From positions 114,890 through 178,889 of the forward strand of contig NZ_BMOK01000007.1 in NCBI RefSeq assembly GCF_014647035.1: a stretch of DNA of 64,000 bases, given 5' to 3'. A program made the translations under genes and the position numbers. This stretch comes from Sporolactobacillus putidus. Its GTDB lineage: Bacteria > Bacillota > Bacilli > Bacillales > Sporolactobacillaceae. Below, in pieces: positions 1-9,440 of this stretch; position 1 is the first letter of the stretch; each line of letters begins with the position of its first letter. The notes beneath the pieces were generated by a model. The model was given only the letters and a program-made list of their open reading frames with translations. It had not been told where the DNA came from and did no database searches.

Positions 1-30
1 TAATGTAATATGGAAAAGGAGGCAAAATCC

Positions 31-918
31 ATGTGGATAGATATCGTATTTTCAGGTGGAGGTGTCAAAGGTTTTGCCTTCGTAGGAGCCCTGGATGTGC
101 TTGAGCAGTCCGGATATCAATTTAAAAGAGCGGCTGGGACGAGTGCCGGAGCAATTGTGGCAGCACTGCTTGCGGCCGGATATTCTTCGGCGGAGATGAA
201 AAGGGTCATGGAACAATTAAATCCGGATCGGCTGCTCGAGGCGCCCGACCGGATTGTTTTTCCATTCTACAAATGGTTCAAAATCTATTTTAAGATGGGA
301 CTTTATAGTGGCGATTCCCTCGAAAAGTGGCTGGTGAAACTGCTTTCCGCAAAAGGGATCGCAAATTTTTCAGATCTTCCCGAGGGATCGCTGAAAATTA
401 TCGTATCCGATGTGTCTAAGGGAAAAATGGTAGTTTTTCCAGACGATCTGAAGGAATACGGAATGGATCCCGGTTCTTTTTCTGTAGCCAGAGCGGTTCG
501 GATGAGTGCCGGGCTCCCGTTCTTTTTTGAGCCGATTTCATTATTTGACGGAAACGGTGAGCGATCATTAATGGTGGATGGCGGTATTCTGAGTAATTTT
601 CCGCTCTGGATCTTTGATACAGAGAATGAACTGCCTGTTCGTCCGTTCATTGGTTTACAGACTCTCGGCAGGGAACCCTATGCCGAGAGTCCTAGAAAAA
701 TAAAGAATGCAGCGGATCTGTTTCACGGATTGTTCACCGCAATGCGCGAGGCACACGATGAAAAAACGATTGAGAAATTGAAGGGGTCAAATATTGTTTT
801 TATTCCTGTAGATAAGGTAAATACAAAAGACTTTCAGATTTCTCGGAGTGAGAGGGAACGGCTTTTCAAGATCGGAGCCGAAGAAACGGGCCGATTTCTG
901 AAAAAGTGGTCGTATTAG
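31..918 (+). CDS. yqhO: Patatin-like phospholipase, YqhO type
   Basis: This is a 295-aa patatin-family serine lipase/acyl hydrolase of unknown physiological substrate. The oxyanion-hole motif GGGVKG is at residues 9-14, the nucleophile elbow GTSAG puts the catalytic serine at residue 38, and the partner aspartate is in VDGG near residue 183, so the Ser-Asp dyad is complete. I prefer the ATG at 31 over the one at 10 because an AAGGAGG ribosome binding site ends about 8 nt before it, and because the family begins with a short MW-D-V-SGGG segment. No signal peptide is visible. The assignment to yqhO rests on the family plus the neighbouring yqhP-yqhQ-yqhR genes. Confidence 0.9.
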   Translation: MWIDIVFSGGGVKGFAFVGALDVLEQSGYQFKRAAGTSAGAIVAALLAAGYSSAEMKRVMEQLNPDRLLEAPDRIVFPFYKWFKIYFKMGLYSGDSLEKWLVKLLSAKGIANFSDLPEGSLKIIVSDVSKGKMVVFPDDLKEYGMDPGSFSVARAVRMSAGLPFFFEPISLFDGNGERSLMVDGGILSNFPLWIFDTENELPVRPFIGLQTLGREPYAESPRKIKNAADLFHGLFTAMREAHDEKTIEKLKGSNIVFIPVDKVNTKDFQISRSERERLFKIGAEETGRFLKKWSY

Positions 919-937
919 CATAGAGATCAACAGAAAA

Positions 938-968
938 AGAGAGAAGGGCCATCTTCTCTCCTTTTTTG
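938..968. terminator. Terminator between convergent yqhO and yqhP
   Basis: A hairpin with GAGAAG / CTTCTC arms is flanked by A-rich and T-rich runs. It lies between two converging genes and can act in both directions. Confidence 0.7.
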
Positions 969-997
969 GGTCTCTCGGCTGTCTTTAAACACCATCA

Positions 998-1399
998 TCA
1001 GAACAGCACCCGTTTCTTCTTTTTGTTCTTTTTCCCGTCAATCACAGTGAGGTGGCCATGATCTTTTGTCGACTGACGGGAAACTTCCCTCAATTTGCGG
1101 GATCGGTTCGAGATGACTTTCAGTTTTGACGGATGAATGCCGCGAACCTTTCGGCCCAGCACAGACAGCTTGTGGCGTCTCATAGACTGTTTCGCTGCTT
1201 TTCTGTAGCGGGCGCGTTCTCCATTCCCGGATCCGCCTGCAAGACGCCGGAAAAAAAAGAGTCCTGCGGCGGCAACGGCGGCAATAATCAGCAGCTGGAT
1301 GAGAAGGGCAGTCGAGTTGTTCAGGAAAGAAGCGAGCAAGCCGAAAAGTCCGAGGGCAACGATCAGAAAGAACACAAGGGAATACAGGAACGTTTTCAC
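998..1399 (-). CDS. yqhP: Small membrane-anchored basic protein, YqhP-like
   Basis: This is a protein of about 133 aa with two hydrophobic segments at the N terminus (roughly residues 5-25 and 32-50) and a very basic cytoplasmic tail ending in a lysine-rich stretch (KKNKKKKRV). A GGAGGTGA ribosome binding site sits almost against an ATG at 1405, so I prefer the in-frame GTG at 1399, which has normal spacing. The symbol comes from position between yqhO and yqhQ; sequence identity is not obvious. The function is unknown. It is probably cotranscribed with the upstream yqhQ. Confidence 0.65.
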   Translation of the reverse strand: MKTFLYSLVFFLIVALGLFGLLASFLNNSTALLIQLLIIAAVAAAGLFFFRRLAGGSGNGERARYRKAAKQSMRRHKLSVLGRKVRGIHPSKLKVISNRSRKLREVSRQSTKDHGHLTVIDGKKNKKKKRVLF

Positions 1400-1419
1400 G
1401 GACATTCACCTCCAAAAGA

Positions 1420-2424
1420 TTAAAGCACTTGATGAACAAGCACGTGTTTGTTTTTTTCCATGGCGGCTTCGCTGAGCCGCATCTGTTCGAAAGCCCGGAT
1501 ACCCACCTCTATTTGGTCATCGTCGGGTTCCTTTGTCGTGAGGAGCTGCACCCAGAGCCCCGGATAGCCGAGCCAGCGAAGAACAGGAATGTGGCGTACC
1601 TTGTTTGTGAACCTTAGAATCTCGTACGCAAGTCCCAGATCCACCGGTATCAGGATCAGGCGAAAAACAAGGCGAAGCCAGAGCGGGTCGGTCGGAACAA
1701 AGAAATAAAGAAATACGCTGATGACCGCTGTAAAGAGAATGAAACTGGATCCGCAGCGGTAGTGAAATCTTGAATGCTTTCTCACATTTTCTACCGTAAG
1801 AGCGGCACCGTTCTCAAATGTATTAATTACTTTATGCTCTGCTCCATGATATTGAAACAGCCGCTTCATCATAGGAGTCAGAGAAATGGAATAAACGTAG
1901 CCTAAAAGCAGCACAATTTTAAAAAATCCTTCGAGTAAGACCTGCCCGGCACCGCCCCTGATGAAAGGTTCAAAAAAACTCGCTGCAATTGCGGGAGCAA
2001 GCGTGAAAACGAATTTTGCAAAGAGAAAGGAGAGAACGCCGATTGCAGTCAGACCGAGAATGGCTCCAAGCCCGTGAGACTTCTTCGGGTTTTCATCCGC
2101 AGCATCTGCCCCTTCAGCAGTATCCGGATCTTTCTCATAAACCCCGGAAGCGTAGTTCAAGTGTTTTGTTCCGATTGCACTCGCTTCAAAAATAGCGAAA
2201 ATGCCACGCACAAAAGGGATTTTCTTGAAAAGTATCAGTGACGGATATTCTTTTTTTGGACATTCAAAAAAAGTTATCGAATGGTCTGTTCTGCGAACGG
2301 CGGTGACAGTCGTATATTTTCCACCCATCATTACACCTTCAATAACCGCCTGACCGCCGTATCCAGGAAGACTTTTTGCCATGATCATGATCAGCCCGAT
2401 TCTAAAAATTAATGGAGAAGGCAA
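1420..2424 (-). CDS. yqhQ: Conserved membrane protein of the YqhQ/DUF1385 family
   Basis: This 334-aa integral membrane protein carries the family hallmark YGGQAVIEGVMMGG near the N terminus and a central histidine-containing stretch, QYHGAEHKVINTFENG, typical of DUF1385. About five hydrophobic segments are visible. The biochemical role is not established. A TTG at 2424 has an AGAGG ribosome binding site. An ATG at 2382 would give a product 14 residues shorter that starts closer to the conserved motif. yqhP follows after 14 nt, so the two form an operon. Confidence 0.85.
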   Translation of the reverse strand: MPSPLIFRIGLIMIMAKSLPGYGGQAVIEGVMMGGKYTTVTAVRRTDHSITFFECPKKEYPSLILFKKIPFVRGIFAIFEASAIGTKHLNYASGVYEKDPDTAEGADAADENPKKSHGLGAILGLTAIGVLSFLFAKFVFTLAPAIAASFFEPFIRGGAGQVLLEGFFKIVLLLGYVYSISLTPMMKRLFQYHGAEHKVINTFENGAALTVENVRKHSRFHYRCGSSFILFTAVISVFLYFFVPTDPLWLRLVFRLILIPVDLGLAYEILRFTNKVRHIPVLRWLGYPGLWVQLLTTKEPDDDQIEVGIRAFEQMRLSEAAMEKNKHVLVHQVL

Positions 2425-2621
2425 GCATTTTACCTCTACTAATAATATTCTACCCGAATTGGCTTAAAACCTCTAGGTTGGCGGCCCATTTTCAAAAATA
2501 GTTTTGCACATTAAACCGGCGTCCTATACAAGTTTTATCATTTTATCGTGTACTTGGGCTCATGAACGCCCATTCTCTGGGCATAATAAAAAACTAAAGC
2601 AGACTAATGAGGGGATTTAAG

Positions 2622-3146
2622 ATGGCAAGACGGATAAAAAAAACGAAAAAAGAGAAGACAGAGAAAAACAACAACAAAAAAAATCTGGGAAAATCAATTG
2701 GGCGAGCTTCCGTAATTGGTGTTTTCGGCGGACTGATCTGGAGTTCTGCTGCGCTTGTCTGTCAGTTACTGAATTTCTCAAAAGTCGGTCCTTCTCTTCT
2801 CTTTGCCCCTCTTCCTTTAGGATCCTGGAAAAATCATCTTTACGGACAGTTTTTAGCGATTGCCTGCATTGGTTTGATCTCGATTGCTTTCGCTCTTCTC
2901 TATCAGCTTACACTCAGCAGGTTCAAAACGATCTGGGTAGGCATCGTTTCCGGAATTTTTCTTTGGACGATCGTCTTTTTTGCGGCGCAGCCCTTACTTC
3001 CGGGCCTCCCACCGCTTAAAAAAATCGGCTGGAACACACTGACGACCACGCTGTGTCTCTATGTATTATATGGACTTTTTATCGGTTATTCGATTGCTTT
3101 TGAAATTGAGGAAAATTCAAACTCCGAGAACTACTCAAATGAATAG
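2622..3146 (+). CDS. yqhR: Conserved membrane protein YqhR
   Basis: This is a 174-aa protein. The first ~30 residues are extremely basic (many Lys/Arg/Asn), followed by four hydrophobic segments. This layout and the position just before efp match YqhR of Bacillus. The ATG at 2622 is chosen over the one at 2607 because an AGGGG ribosome binding site precedes it by about 7 nt. The function is unknown. In Bacillus two further genes (aroQ and papA homologues) lie between yqhR and efp; they are missing here. Confidence 0.75.
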   Translation: MARRIKKTKKEKTEKNNNKKNLGKSIGRASVIGVFGGLIWSSAALVCQLLNFSKVGPSLLFAPLPLGSWKNHLYGQFLAIACIGLISIAFALLYQLTLSRFKTIWVGIVSGIFLWTIVFFAAQPLLPGLPPLKKIGWNTLTTTLCLYVLYGLFIGYSIAFEIEENSNSENYSNE

Positions 3147-3294
3147 CGCTGTGGTAAAATGTTTAAAGTGGCTTCGGCTCAGCCGGCTTGTTAACGCCGG
3201 TTGAACGCGTGTTTCCGCAATTATATGAATAACGTCAAGCATCGGGGATTCCCGTCTTGTGTCACGTGGGGCGCAATTTAAAAGGAGGAAGACG

Positions 3295-3852
3295 ATGGTT
3301 TCAGTCAATGATTTTCGTACAGGTTTAACAATTGAGGTCGATGGGGATATACTATCCGTCATTGAATTTCAACATGTAAAGCCGGGGAAGGGAGCGGCTT
3401 TTGTACGTTCCAAGCTAAGAAATCTTCGGACGGGAGCGATTCAGGAAAAAACGTTCCGCGGAGGAGAAAAGGTAAATGCCGCCCGGATTGACAACCGCAA
3501 GATGCAGTTCCTGTATTCAAGCGGCTCAGCTTATACTTTTATGGATATGGAGACTTTTGAACAGCTGGATCTGGATGCGAGCCAGATTAAAGAACAGCTG
3601 AACTTCCTTAAAGAAAACATGGAAGTCAATATCCAGTCCTATCAGGGTGAAACGCTCGGCGTCGCTCTACCGAATACGGTTGTACTGGAAGTGGCGTCGA
3701 CGGAGCCCGGTATCAAAGGCGATACGGCTTCAGGCGGTTCGAAACCTGCAACTATGGAAACGGGATACGTGGTCAGTGTTCCATTTTTTGTCAATGAAGG
3801 AGACAAACTTGTCATTGACACACGCTCGGGTCTCTATGTCTCCCGTGCCTGA
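3295..3852 (+). CDS. efp: Translation elongation factor P
   Basis: EF-P (185 aa) enters the ribosome E/P region and rescues ribosomes stalled on polyproline stretches. The N-terminal KOW-like domain carries the tip loop [11 protein letters not shown] with the modifiable lysine at residue 32, followed by two OB-fold domains. The C terminus [13 protein letters not shown] is canonical. The start is the ATG at 3295, placed 6 nt after AAAGGAGG; a longer open frame from 3259 lacks a ribosome binding site. A strong terminator follows, so efp is separated from the spoIIIA operon. Confidence 0.97.
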   Translation: MVSVNDFRTGLTIEVDGDILSVIEFQHVKPGKGAAFVRSKLRNLRTGAIQEKTFRGGEKVNAARIDNRKMQFLYSSGSAYTFMDMETFEQLDLDASQIKEQLNFLKENMEVNIQSYQGETLGVALPNTVVLEVASTEPGIKGDTASGGSKPATMETGYVVSVPFFVNEGDKLVIDTRSGLYVSRA

Positions 3853-3867
3853 TTTAATAAAGATAGG

Positions 3868-3901
3868 TAAGCATCTTCTTCGGAGGATGCTTATTTTTTT
3901 T
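3868..3901 (+). terminator. Rho-independent terminator of efp
   Basis: The TAAGCATC / GATGCTTA stem closes a short loop and is followed by eight T residues. Confidence 0.85.
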
Positions 3902-4050
3902 GCTTTTCAAGGGGAGGGAGGGATAAAGCATATTGCCTGCAGGCTCGCATATATTTGGAAAAGGAGCTCGGCCGATTATCGGGAAACGCCGGATGACGCT
4001 CAAACAGTGACAGGCTTACCATTCTAGAAGTCAAAAGCAGGTGGTCCGCA

Positions 4051-5001
4051 ATGAAACAAGTTTTGTCTTTTTTACCTGAATCTTTTCAAAAAGTGATTCT
4101 GGAGATGCCCGAAGAGGAGAAGAAGAACCTTGAAGAGATCCGATGCAGAACCGGCCGGCCGCTGGAACTGATTGTGTCCGGCGCGATCCGGACGGCTCCG
4201 GACGGTGAAATGCCGGTTTTTCAGCCGGAACAAGCGAGAGAAATGCTTCAGAAAATAGGAAAATATTCGCTTTATGCATTGGAAGAAGAGCTGAGGCGCG
4301 GTTTCATTACGGTTCAGGGCGGCCACAGAATAGGGCTTGCGGGACACGTAATCACAGAAAACGGGCATGTTCTGCGCCTTCGTGATGTGACATTTTTCAA
4401 TATCCGGCTTGCAAAGCAAAAGATAGGGGCCGCACTTCCGCTTGTCCCCTATCTTTATTGGAGCGGACACTGGAAGAGTTCACTGATCGTCGGAGCGCCC
4501 CAGACCGGGAAAACAACACTGCTTCGTGATCTGGCGCGGATGATCAGCGAGGGTATCTCTGAAAGATATATAGCCGCACAAAAAACCGGAATTGTGGATG
4601 AACGCTCGGAAATCGCAGGATGTGTTGCAGGCATTCCTCAGAACAGGCTTGGAGATCGGACGGATGTTCTTGATGCCTGCCCGAAGGCTGAAGGCATGAT
4701 GATGATGATCCGATCCATGAGTCCGGATGTTTTGATCGTCGATGAAATTGGACGGAAAAATGATACAGAGGCGTTGTTCGAAGCGATGAATGCAGGTGTG
4801 ACCGTTATGGCCACTGCTCACGGTTCGACACTCGAACAATTGAGCGGGAGGCCGTCCCTCAGGCCATTGATTGACTCGAAGCTTTTTGAAAGGTACATCA
4901 TCCTCTCGAGGCTCAAGAGAACTGGGAAATCAGGCTGCAGATTTACAGTTTATGATAAACTCGGCAGATCGATCGTGTCAGCGGAGGAAAGATGGGAATG
5001 A
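4051..5001 (+). CDS. spoIIIAA: Stage III sporulation protein AA, ATPase
   Basis: SpoIIIAA (316 aa) is the secretion-type ATPase of the SpoIIIA-SpoIIQ channel that links mother cell and forespore. The Walker A motif GAPQTGKTT is at residues 148-156 and the Walker B segment VLIVDEIG near residue 230. The N-terminal half holds the sporulation-specific domain. It is first in an eight-gene operon with the next gene overlapping by 10 nt. In Bacillus this operon is read by sigma-E in the mother cell; I did not find a clear sigma-E promoter here. Confidence 0.97.
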   Translation: MKQVLSFLPESFQKVILEMPEEEKKNLEEIRCRTGRPLELIVSGAIRTAPDGEMPVFQPEQAREMLQKIGKYSLYALEEELRRGFITVQGGHRIGLAGHVITENGHVLRLRDVTFFNIRLAKQKIGAALPLVPYLYWSGHWKSSLIVGAPQTGKTTLLRDLARMISEGISERYIAAQKTGIVDERSEIAGCVAGIPQNRLGDRTDVLDACPKAEGMMMMIRSMSPDVLIVDEIGRKNDTEALFEAMNAGVTVMATAHGSTLEQLSGRPSLRPLIDSKLFERYIILSRLKRTGKSGCRFTVYDKLGRSIVSAEERWE

Positions 5002-5513
5002 TTCATATTCTTGGAGCATGCATGATTCTGTTTGCATCGACGGCATCAGGGATGCTGATTGCCCGAAAATACCGCAATCGTCCGAGAGAGATAAGACAAT
5101 GGCGTTCTGCGCTGCAATCCATAGAAGCGGAAATCGTATATGGCCGCGTGCCGATTGAAGAGCTGGCCGGTCACCTCTCCAGCCAACTCCCCAAGCCGGT
5201 TGCTTCATTTTTCTACCGGCTCCAAAAGAAAATGAGGACAGACAGTCCAACCCTTCAGAAGGCCTGGGAGGAGAGCGTTGAACAATTTTGGCCGGAGACT
5301 TCACTAAAAAAAGCGGAGAAAGAAATTCTTCTTCAATTCGGAGTGACATTAGGCACTCAGGATACGGAAAACCAAAAGAAACATATTCAACTAGCGCTGG
5401 CCCATCTCGAGCGAGAAGAGTCGGAAGCACGGAATGCTCAAGCGGCCAACGAGAAATTGATGAGAAATTTAGGCTTTCTGGCCGGGTTACTGCTTGTGCT
5501 TCTTTTCATTTGA
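4992..5513 (+). CDS. spoIIIAB: Stage III sporulation protein AB
   Basis: This 173-aa protein has hydrophobic helices at both ends and a helical cytosolic middle, resembling type II secretion GspF-like proteins. It overlaps the end of spoIIIAA by 10 nt. A GGAGG ribosome binding site lies inside the upstream coding sequence. It belongs to the SpoIIIA channel complex in the mother-cell membrane. Confidence 0.95.
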   Translation: MGMIHILGACMILFASTASGMLIARKYRNRPREIRQWRSALQSIEAEIVYGRVPIEELAGHLSSQLPKPVASFFYRLQKKMRTDSPTLQKAWEESVEQFWPETSLKKAEKEILLQFGVTLGTQDTENQKKHIQLALAHLEREESEARNAQAANEKLMRNLGFLAGLLLVLLFI

Positions 5514-5553
5514 ATAAAATGGCGGATTTCACCTGCAGGAGAGGAGGGGCCTT

Positions 5554-5757
5554 ATGCCACTGGACGTCAACACAATTTTTCAGATTGCCGGCATCGGCAT
5601 CATTGTCGCCATGATCCAGACGGTTCTTAAACAGATGGGTAAAGACGACTGGGCACAGTGGGTCACGCTGATCGGGTTCGTTGTAATTCTTTACATGGCT
5701 GCCACTCTGATCGGCAATCTGTTCGACAAAATAAAAAATGTGTTTCTTTTCATGTAG
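5554..5757 (+). CDS. spoIIIAC: Stage III sporulation protein AC
   Basis: This is a 67-aa, almost wholly hydrophobic protein with two membrane helices, close to the usual 68 aa. The ribosome binding site AGGAGAGG precedes the ATG. It is a small membrane subunit of the SpoIIIA complex and sits between AB and AD. Confidence 0.95.
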   Translation: MPLDVNTIFQIAGIGIIVAMIQTVLKQMGKDDWAQWVTLIGFVVILYMAATLIGNLFDKIKNVFLFM

Positions 5758-5771
5758 AGAAGGACAAGGCG

Positions 5772-6173
5772 ATGGATATTCTGCAAATCGTCGGTTTGGG
5801 ATTGGCGGTCACATTTCTCGTACTCATCCTGAAGGAAAGAAATCCTGTTTTCGCTCTTTTGCTGTCCATGATTGCCGGCATCATCATTTTTATCATGCTT
5901 GTCGATCAGATTCAGCTCATTTTGAATATGCTCAGCAAAATGGCGGAAACCGCCCATTTGAATAACGTTTACGTGGCTACCATTCTGAAAATCATCGGCA
6001 TTGCTTATATCTCGGATTTTGGCGCGGAGATCGCCAAGGATGCAGGGCAGGGCGCTTTGGCCGGCAAGATTGAACTGGCCGGGAAGGTCGTCATTCTGGT
6101 CATGGCGATTCCGATAATGACATCGATTGTTGAGACCGTAATGAATCTTATGCCGCAAGTGGGGGGAGGGTAA
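5772..6173 (+). CDS. spoIIIAD: Stage III sporulation protein AD
   Basis: This is a 133-aa membrane protein with about four hydrophobic segments and the family segment YISDFGAEIAKDAGQGALAG. The start is the ATG at 5772, preceded by AAGGACAAGG, in line with the usual MDILQIVGLG-type N terminus. The stop codon overlaps the spoIIIAE start. Confidence 0.95.
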   Translation: MDILQIVGLGLAVTFLVLILKERNPVFALLLSMIAGIIIFIMLVDQIQLILNMLSKMAETAHLNNVYVATILKIIGIAYISDFGAEIAKDAGQGALAGKIELAGKVVILVMAIPIMTSIVETVMNLMPQVGGG

Positions 6174-7372
6174 TGCTGAAAAAACGGGAAAAGGCTTTTT
6201 TTGGGAAGCTGCTGCTGAGCGTTTTTGCTGCGCTCTGTGTTTTGTTGCAGGGAGTTCCTGTTTTCGCTGTTCAGCCGGAAGACACGCCGCAAAAATGGTC
6301 GGACACTCAGCTGAACAAAATCGACACGGGACAGATCGAAACGTACTGGAACAAAGTGGTGAATGATTATCACGGATTTCTCCCTGAAAGCGATCCTGAT
6401 TTTAAGAGTTTTATCCGTTCGAACAAACAGGGATTTGTGAACAAGCTGTTTGATGGATTACTTCATTTTTTCCTGAATGAGCTTCTTGTCAATAGCAAAC
6501 TGCTTGGTACACTGATTCTGCTTTCTATTTTTTCCACTCTGCTTCAGGCAATCCAGTCCGCTTTTGAGAACAAAACGGTATCAAAGGTGGCCTATATGGT
6601 TGTCACCTTGGTTTTGCTGATTCTGCTGCTCAACAGTTTCAAAGTGGCAATCGGCTACATTACAGGGACGGTTAGCGCGATGAGCCAGTTCCTTATTGCT
6701 CTTATTCCTCTGATCTTTGCACTGACAGCTGCCGCAGGAGGGGCCGCCACAGTTACCTTATTTCATCCTCTGATCATCTTTCTAGTTAACGCCGCAGGCT
6801 GGCTGGTTTCCAAATTTGTCCTGCCGCTGCTGTTTATGTCCGCCTTGCTAGGTATTGTCAGCACTTTATCGGACCATTATAAATTAACCAAACTTGGCGA
6901 TTTCATGAAAAATGTTGCCGTGTTCACGCTTGCCGCATTTTTTGCCGTCTTTCTAGGAGTCATGTCCGTTCAGGGAGCGGCTACGGCAATCTCCGACGGT
7001 CTGATGGTCAAATCGGCCAAATTTTTTACAGGCAACTTTATTCCTGTCGTCGGACGCATGTTTACTGAGGCTGCGGACACGGTGATCGGAGCCTCCGTCC
7101 TGTTAAAAAACACAATCGGCATTGCCGGTCTGCTGATCCTGTTCTGCATCACAGTTTTTCCGCTTCTTAAAGTCCTGTCTCTCGCTTTTATTTACAACGT
7201 TGCCGCGGCGGTTCTTCAGCCTCTCGGAGGGGGACCGGTCATTGACTGCCTCGGCATCATGGCGAAAAGCATGCTCTATCTGTTTTCAGCGCTTGCCATC
7301 GTGTCGCTCATGTTCTTTCTTGCCCTGACTATTATCATAACTTCAGGAAATCTTTCTTTGATGGTTCGTTAG
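6173..7372 (+). CDS. spoIIIAE: Stage III sporulation protein AE
   Basis: This is a 399-aa polytopic membrane protein, the largest SpoIIIA membrane subunit. An N-terminal signal-like helix is followed by an extracytoplasmic stretch of about 80 residues and then seven or so membrane helices. Length and order match the family. It overlaps spoIIIAD by one base. Confidence 0.95.
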   Translation: MLKKREKAFFGKLLLSVFAALCVLLQGVPVFAVQPEDTPQKWSDTQLNKIDTGQIETYWNKVVNDYHGFLPESDPDFKSFIRSNKQGFVNKLFDGLLHFFLNELLVNSKLLGTLILLSIFSTLLQAIQSAFENKTVSKVAYMVVTLVLLILLLNSFKVAIGYITGTVSAMSQFLIALIPLIFALTAAAGGAATVTLFHPLIIFLVNAAGWLVSKFVLPLLFMSALLGIVSTLSDHYKLTKLGDFMKNVAVFTLAAFFAVFLGVMSVQGAATAISDGLMVKSAKFFTGNFIPVVGRMFTEAADTVIGASVLLKNTIGIAGLLILFCITVFPLLKVLSLAFIYNVAAAVLQPLGGGPVIDCLGIMAKSMLYLFSALAIVSLMFFLALTIIITSGNLSLMVR

Positions 7373-7382
7373 GGGGGCATCA

Positions 7383-8024
7383 ATGAATTATCTCGGAGAG
7401 TGGGTCTCGCAGCTGGTCCTGATCGTTCTTTTTGCCGTGATTCTGGAGCTCCTGCTCCCGGCCCGCAGTTTCCAGAGATACGTGAAGTTCGTGGTCGGGC
7501 TGGTTCTGATCGTGGCGCTTATGGATCCGGTTATCCGTCTGTTTCAGCTGGATCCTGTCGATCTCATCCGCGGGTTGAAGACCGGCCAAGGAAACGTTCA
7601 GATACAAAATGAAACAGTTGGACAAAAAAAAGAGATAGAAAGCTCGCAAACGGCATATATTCAAGAACAAGTAGCTGTCCAAATGAAGGATCTTGTGAAG
7701 GAGGAGTTGAATCAGCAGTACGGAATGAGCATCAAGGATCTGGCATTATCCGCGAAGCAAGGAGGCAAGCAGGGCCTGCTGCTTCAGAACGTCACAGTGG
7801 TCCTTGAAAAGACGGGAAATCCGGGCAATACCTCACCCCCCTCGGTCCAGGCTGTCCGGCCCGTTAAGGAAGTGTCCATCAGAGTGGGCCGGCAAACGCC
7901 TGATCAGGGACCTTCAAAGGGAAACACTCAGATCGAGAAGATTCGCTCCTTCCTTGCCGGACGGTGGGAGATTGATAAAAATCTCATCACACTTCACATG
8001 GAAGGAGGAGGTTCAGTTCCGTGA
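7383..8024 (+). CDS. spoIIIAF: Stage III sporulation protein AF
   Basis: This 213-aa protein has two N-terminal membrane helices followed by a soluble domain of about 150 residues exposed on the outer face of the mother-cell membrane. The conserved ELLLPA segment lies between the helices. A GGGGGC ribosome binding site precedes the ATG. It overlaps the GTG of spoIIIAG. Confidence 0.93.
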   Translation: MNYLGEWVSQLVLIVLFAVILELLLPARSFQRYVKFVVGLVLIVALMDPVIRLFQLDPVDLIRGLKTGQGNVQIQNETVGQKKEIESSQTAYIQEQVAVQMKDLVKEELNQQYGMSIKDLALSAKQGGKQGLLLQNVTVVLEKTGNPGNTSPPSVQAVRPVKEVSIRVGRQTPDQGPSKGNTQIEKIRSFLAGRWEIDKNLITLHMEGGGSVP

Positions 8025-8683
8025 AGCACTGGATGATGAAACTGAAAGAGTGGCTTGACAGTGAACGGAGCGGAAACGGCAAACGTGTGAAAACACAGAA
8101 AGAGATGCTTATCAGACTGGGGATCATTGCCGTGATCGGGATTGCCCTTCTTGCAGGCAGCAAGATTTTATCCGGAAATCAGGGAACGAATAAAGCGGCC
8201 GGCAGCCCGGTGTTTAACAGCCAGGATGCAAAAAGCTTATCGGAAATAAAATCAAATCTCAGTCAGGCCACCTTGACTCCAATTGAAAAATATGAATCTT
8301 ACGTTGACCAAAATCTGAAAGACATTCTGCAGCAGATCCAAGGTGTTTCAGATGTTTCCGTAATGGTGACATTTTCTTCGACAGAGAAAAAAATATACCA
8401 GAATAACGTCAGAACGCAGGACAACCAGACAAAAGAGACCGATCAAAAAGGAGGAACGCGCCAGGTTAACGACCATAGTCAGGACAGCCAAGTCGTTATG
8501 GTAGACAAAAACGGAGTCAAGGAACCCGTGGTTATCGGACAAGAACAGCCGACTGTCCGCGGCGTGATTGTCGTGGCCCGCGGCGCGGATCAGCCGGCTA
8601 CTCAAGTAAGAATCATGGATGCCGTTGCGACGGTTCTGGACATACCTTCTTATAAAGTCAAGGTCTTGCAAAAAAGTGAATGA
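8021..8683 (+). CDS. spoIIIAG: Stage III sporulation protein AG
   Basis: This 220-aa protein has one N-terminal membrane helix (about residues 32-50) and a ring-building motif domain in which VSVMVTFSSTEK is recognisable. In Bacillus, AG forms a large ring of the feeding-tube channel. The GTG start at 8021 overlaps the spoIIIAF stop; AAGGAGGAGG 10 nt upstream supports it. Confidence 0.94.
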   Translation: MKHWMMKLKEWLDSERSGNGKRVKTQKEMLIRLGIIAVIGIALLAGSKILSGNQGTNKAAGSPVFNSQDAKSLSEIKSNLSQATLTPIEKYESYVDQNLKDILQQIQGVSDVSVMVTFSSTEKKIYQNNVRTQDNQTKETDQKGGTRQVNDHSQDSQVVMVDKNGVKEPVVIGQEQPTVRGVIVVARGADQPATQVRIMDAVATVLDIPSYKVKVLQKSE

Positions 8684-8698
8684 GGAGGCAGTTTAAAT

Positions 8699-9232
8699 AT
8701 GTTGAAGAAACAAACTATTTGGTTGCTGACCATGCTCAGTTTAATCGTTGTACTCTCAGTCTATGCGCTGACCTCTCCCGGCCAGCCGTCCAACAGTGCT
8801 TCTCCAGGCGTGGCAACTCCTTCAAAACAAGTGACAGCAGGGAAAGGCCAGCCGTCCGCATCTGTGAGTGCTGTTGACAATAAGTTGGCTGAGATCGAGC
8901 TTCAGAAAGCGGATGAAAGAAATCAGCAGGAGCAGAAATATCAAAGCGTCATCGCGTCGGGAAAAAGCTCCCCGTCTGACGTCAGCGCGGCTTATGACGC
9001 GATAAAATCGATGAACACACTGGCAAATAATGAAATGATGCTTGAAGATGTCATTCAAGCGAAGGGATTTAAAAATGCTGTCGTCAAAACAAGCGGAGAC
9101 CAGGTTCAGATTTTTGTTGAGGAAAACAAGCTGACTGATCAACAGGCAAACGCGATGATCAGGCTTGCCGACCAGTATCTTGGTTCGGGAAGGGTAGTCA
9201 GTGTCAGTTACGCATTGGGTCAAAAAAAGTAA
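8699..9232 (+). CDS. spoIIIAH: Stage III sporulation protein AH
   Basis: This 177-aa protein has one N-terminal membrane helix, a low-complexity linker rich in Ser, Pro and Gly, and a C-terminal ring-building domain that binds SpoIIQ from the forespore side. It is the last gene of the operon; a hairpin terminator follows at 9284. Confidence 0.94.
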   Translation: MLKKQTIWLLTMLSLIVVLSVYALTSPGQPSNSASPGVATPSKQVTAGKGQPSASVSAVDNKLAEIELQKADERNQQEQKYQSVIASGKSSPSDVSAAYDAIKSMNTLANNEMMLEDVIQAKGFKNAVVKTSGDQVQIFVEENKLTDQQANAMIRLADQYLGSGRVVSVSYALGQKK

Positions 9233-9283
9233 GAAAATGAATGAATTTGAAGATTTTTTGAACAGAATTAGGTACAATAGAGA

Positions 9284-9314
9284 CTGTTGCGGACGGACGC
9301 AGCAGTTTTCTTTT
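9284..9314 (+). terminator. Terminator of the spoIIIA operon
   Basis: An 8-bp stem CTGTTGCG / CGCAGCAG (one G-U) with a 6-nt loop is followed by TTTTCTTTT. Confidence 0.85.
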
Positions 9315-9440
9315 GAAAAAAAGAGAGTCATTATTTAATATTATTACCGCTTGATTTTATCAGTCCTCCGCACGGTTCGAGCAATAAATGAGGATATGAT
9401 ATAATTAAACGAAAGCGGTTGGGACAAGGGAGTGCTGAAT

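Noticed and set aside
1038..1439. Long open frames antisense or out of frame to yqhP
   Set aside because: Arg/Cys-rich composition and overlap with a real membrane gene mark them as shadows.
9258..9278. TTGAAC and TACAAT as a promoter for accB
   Set aside because: The spacing is only 9 nt and a terminator hairpin follows at once.
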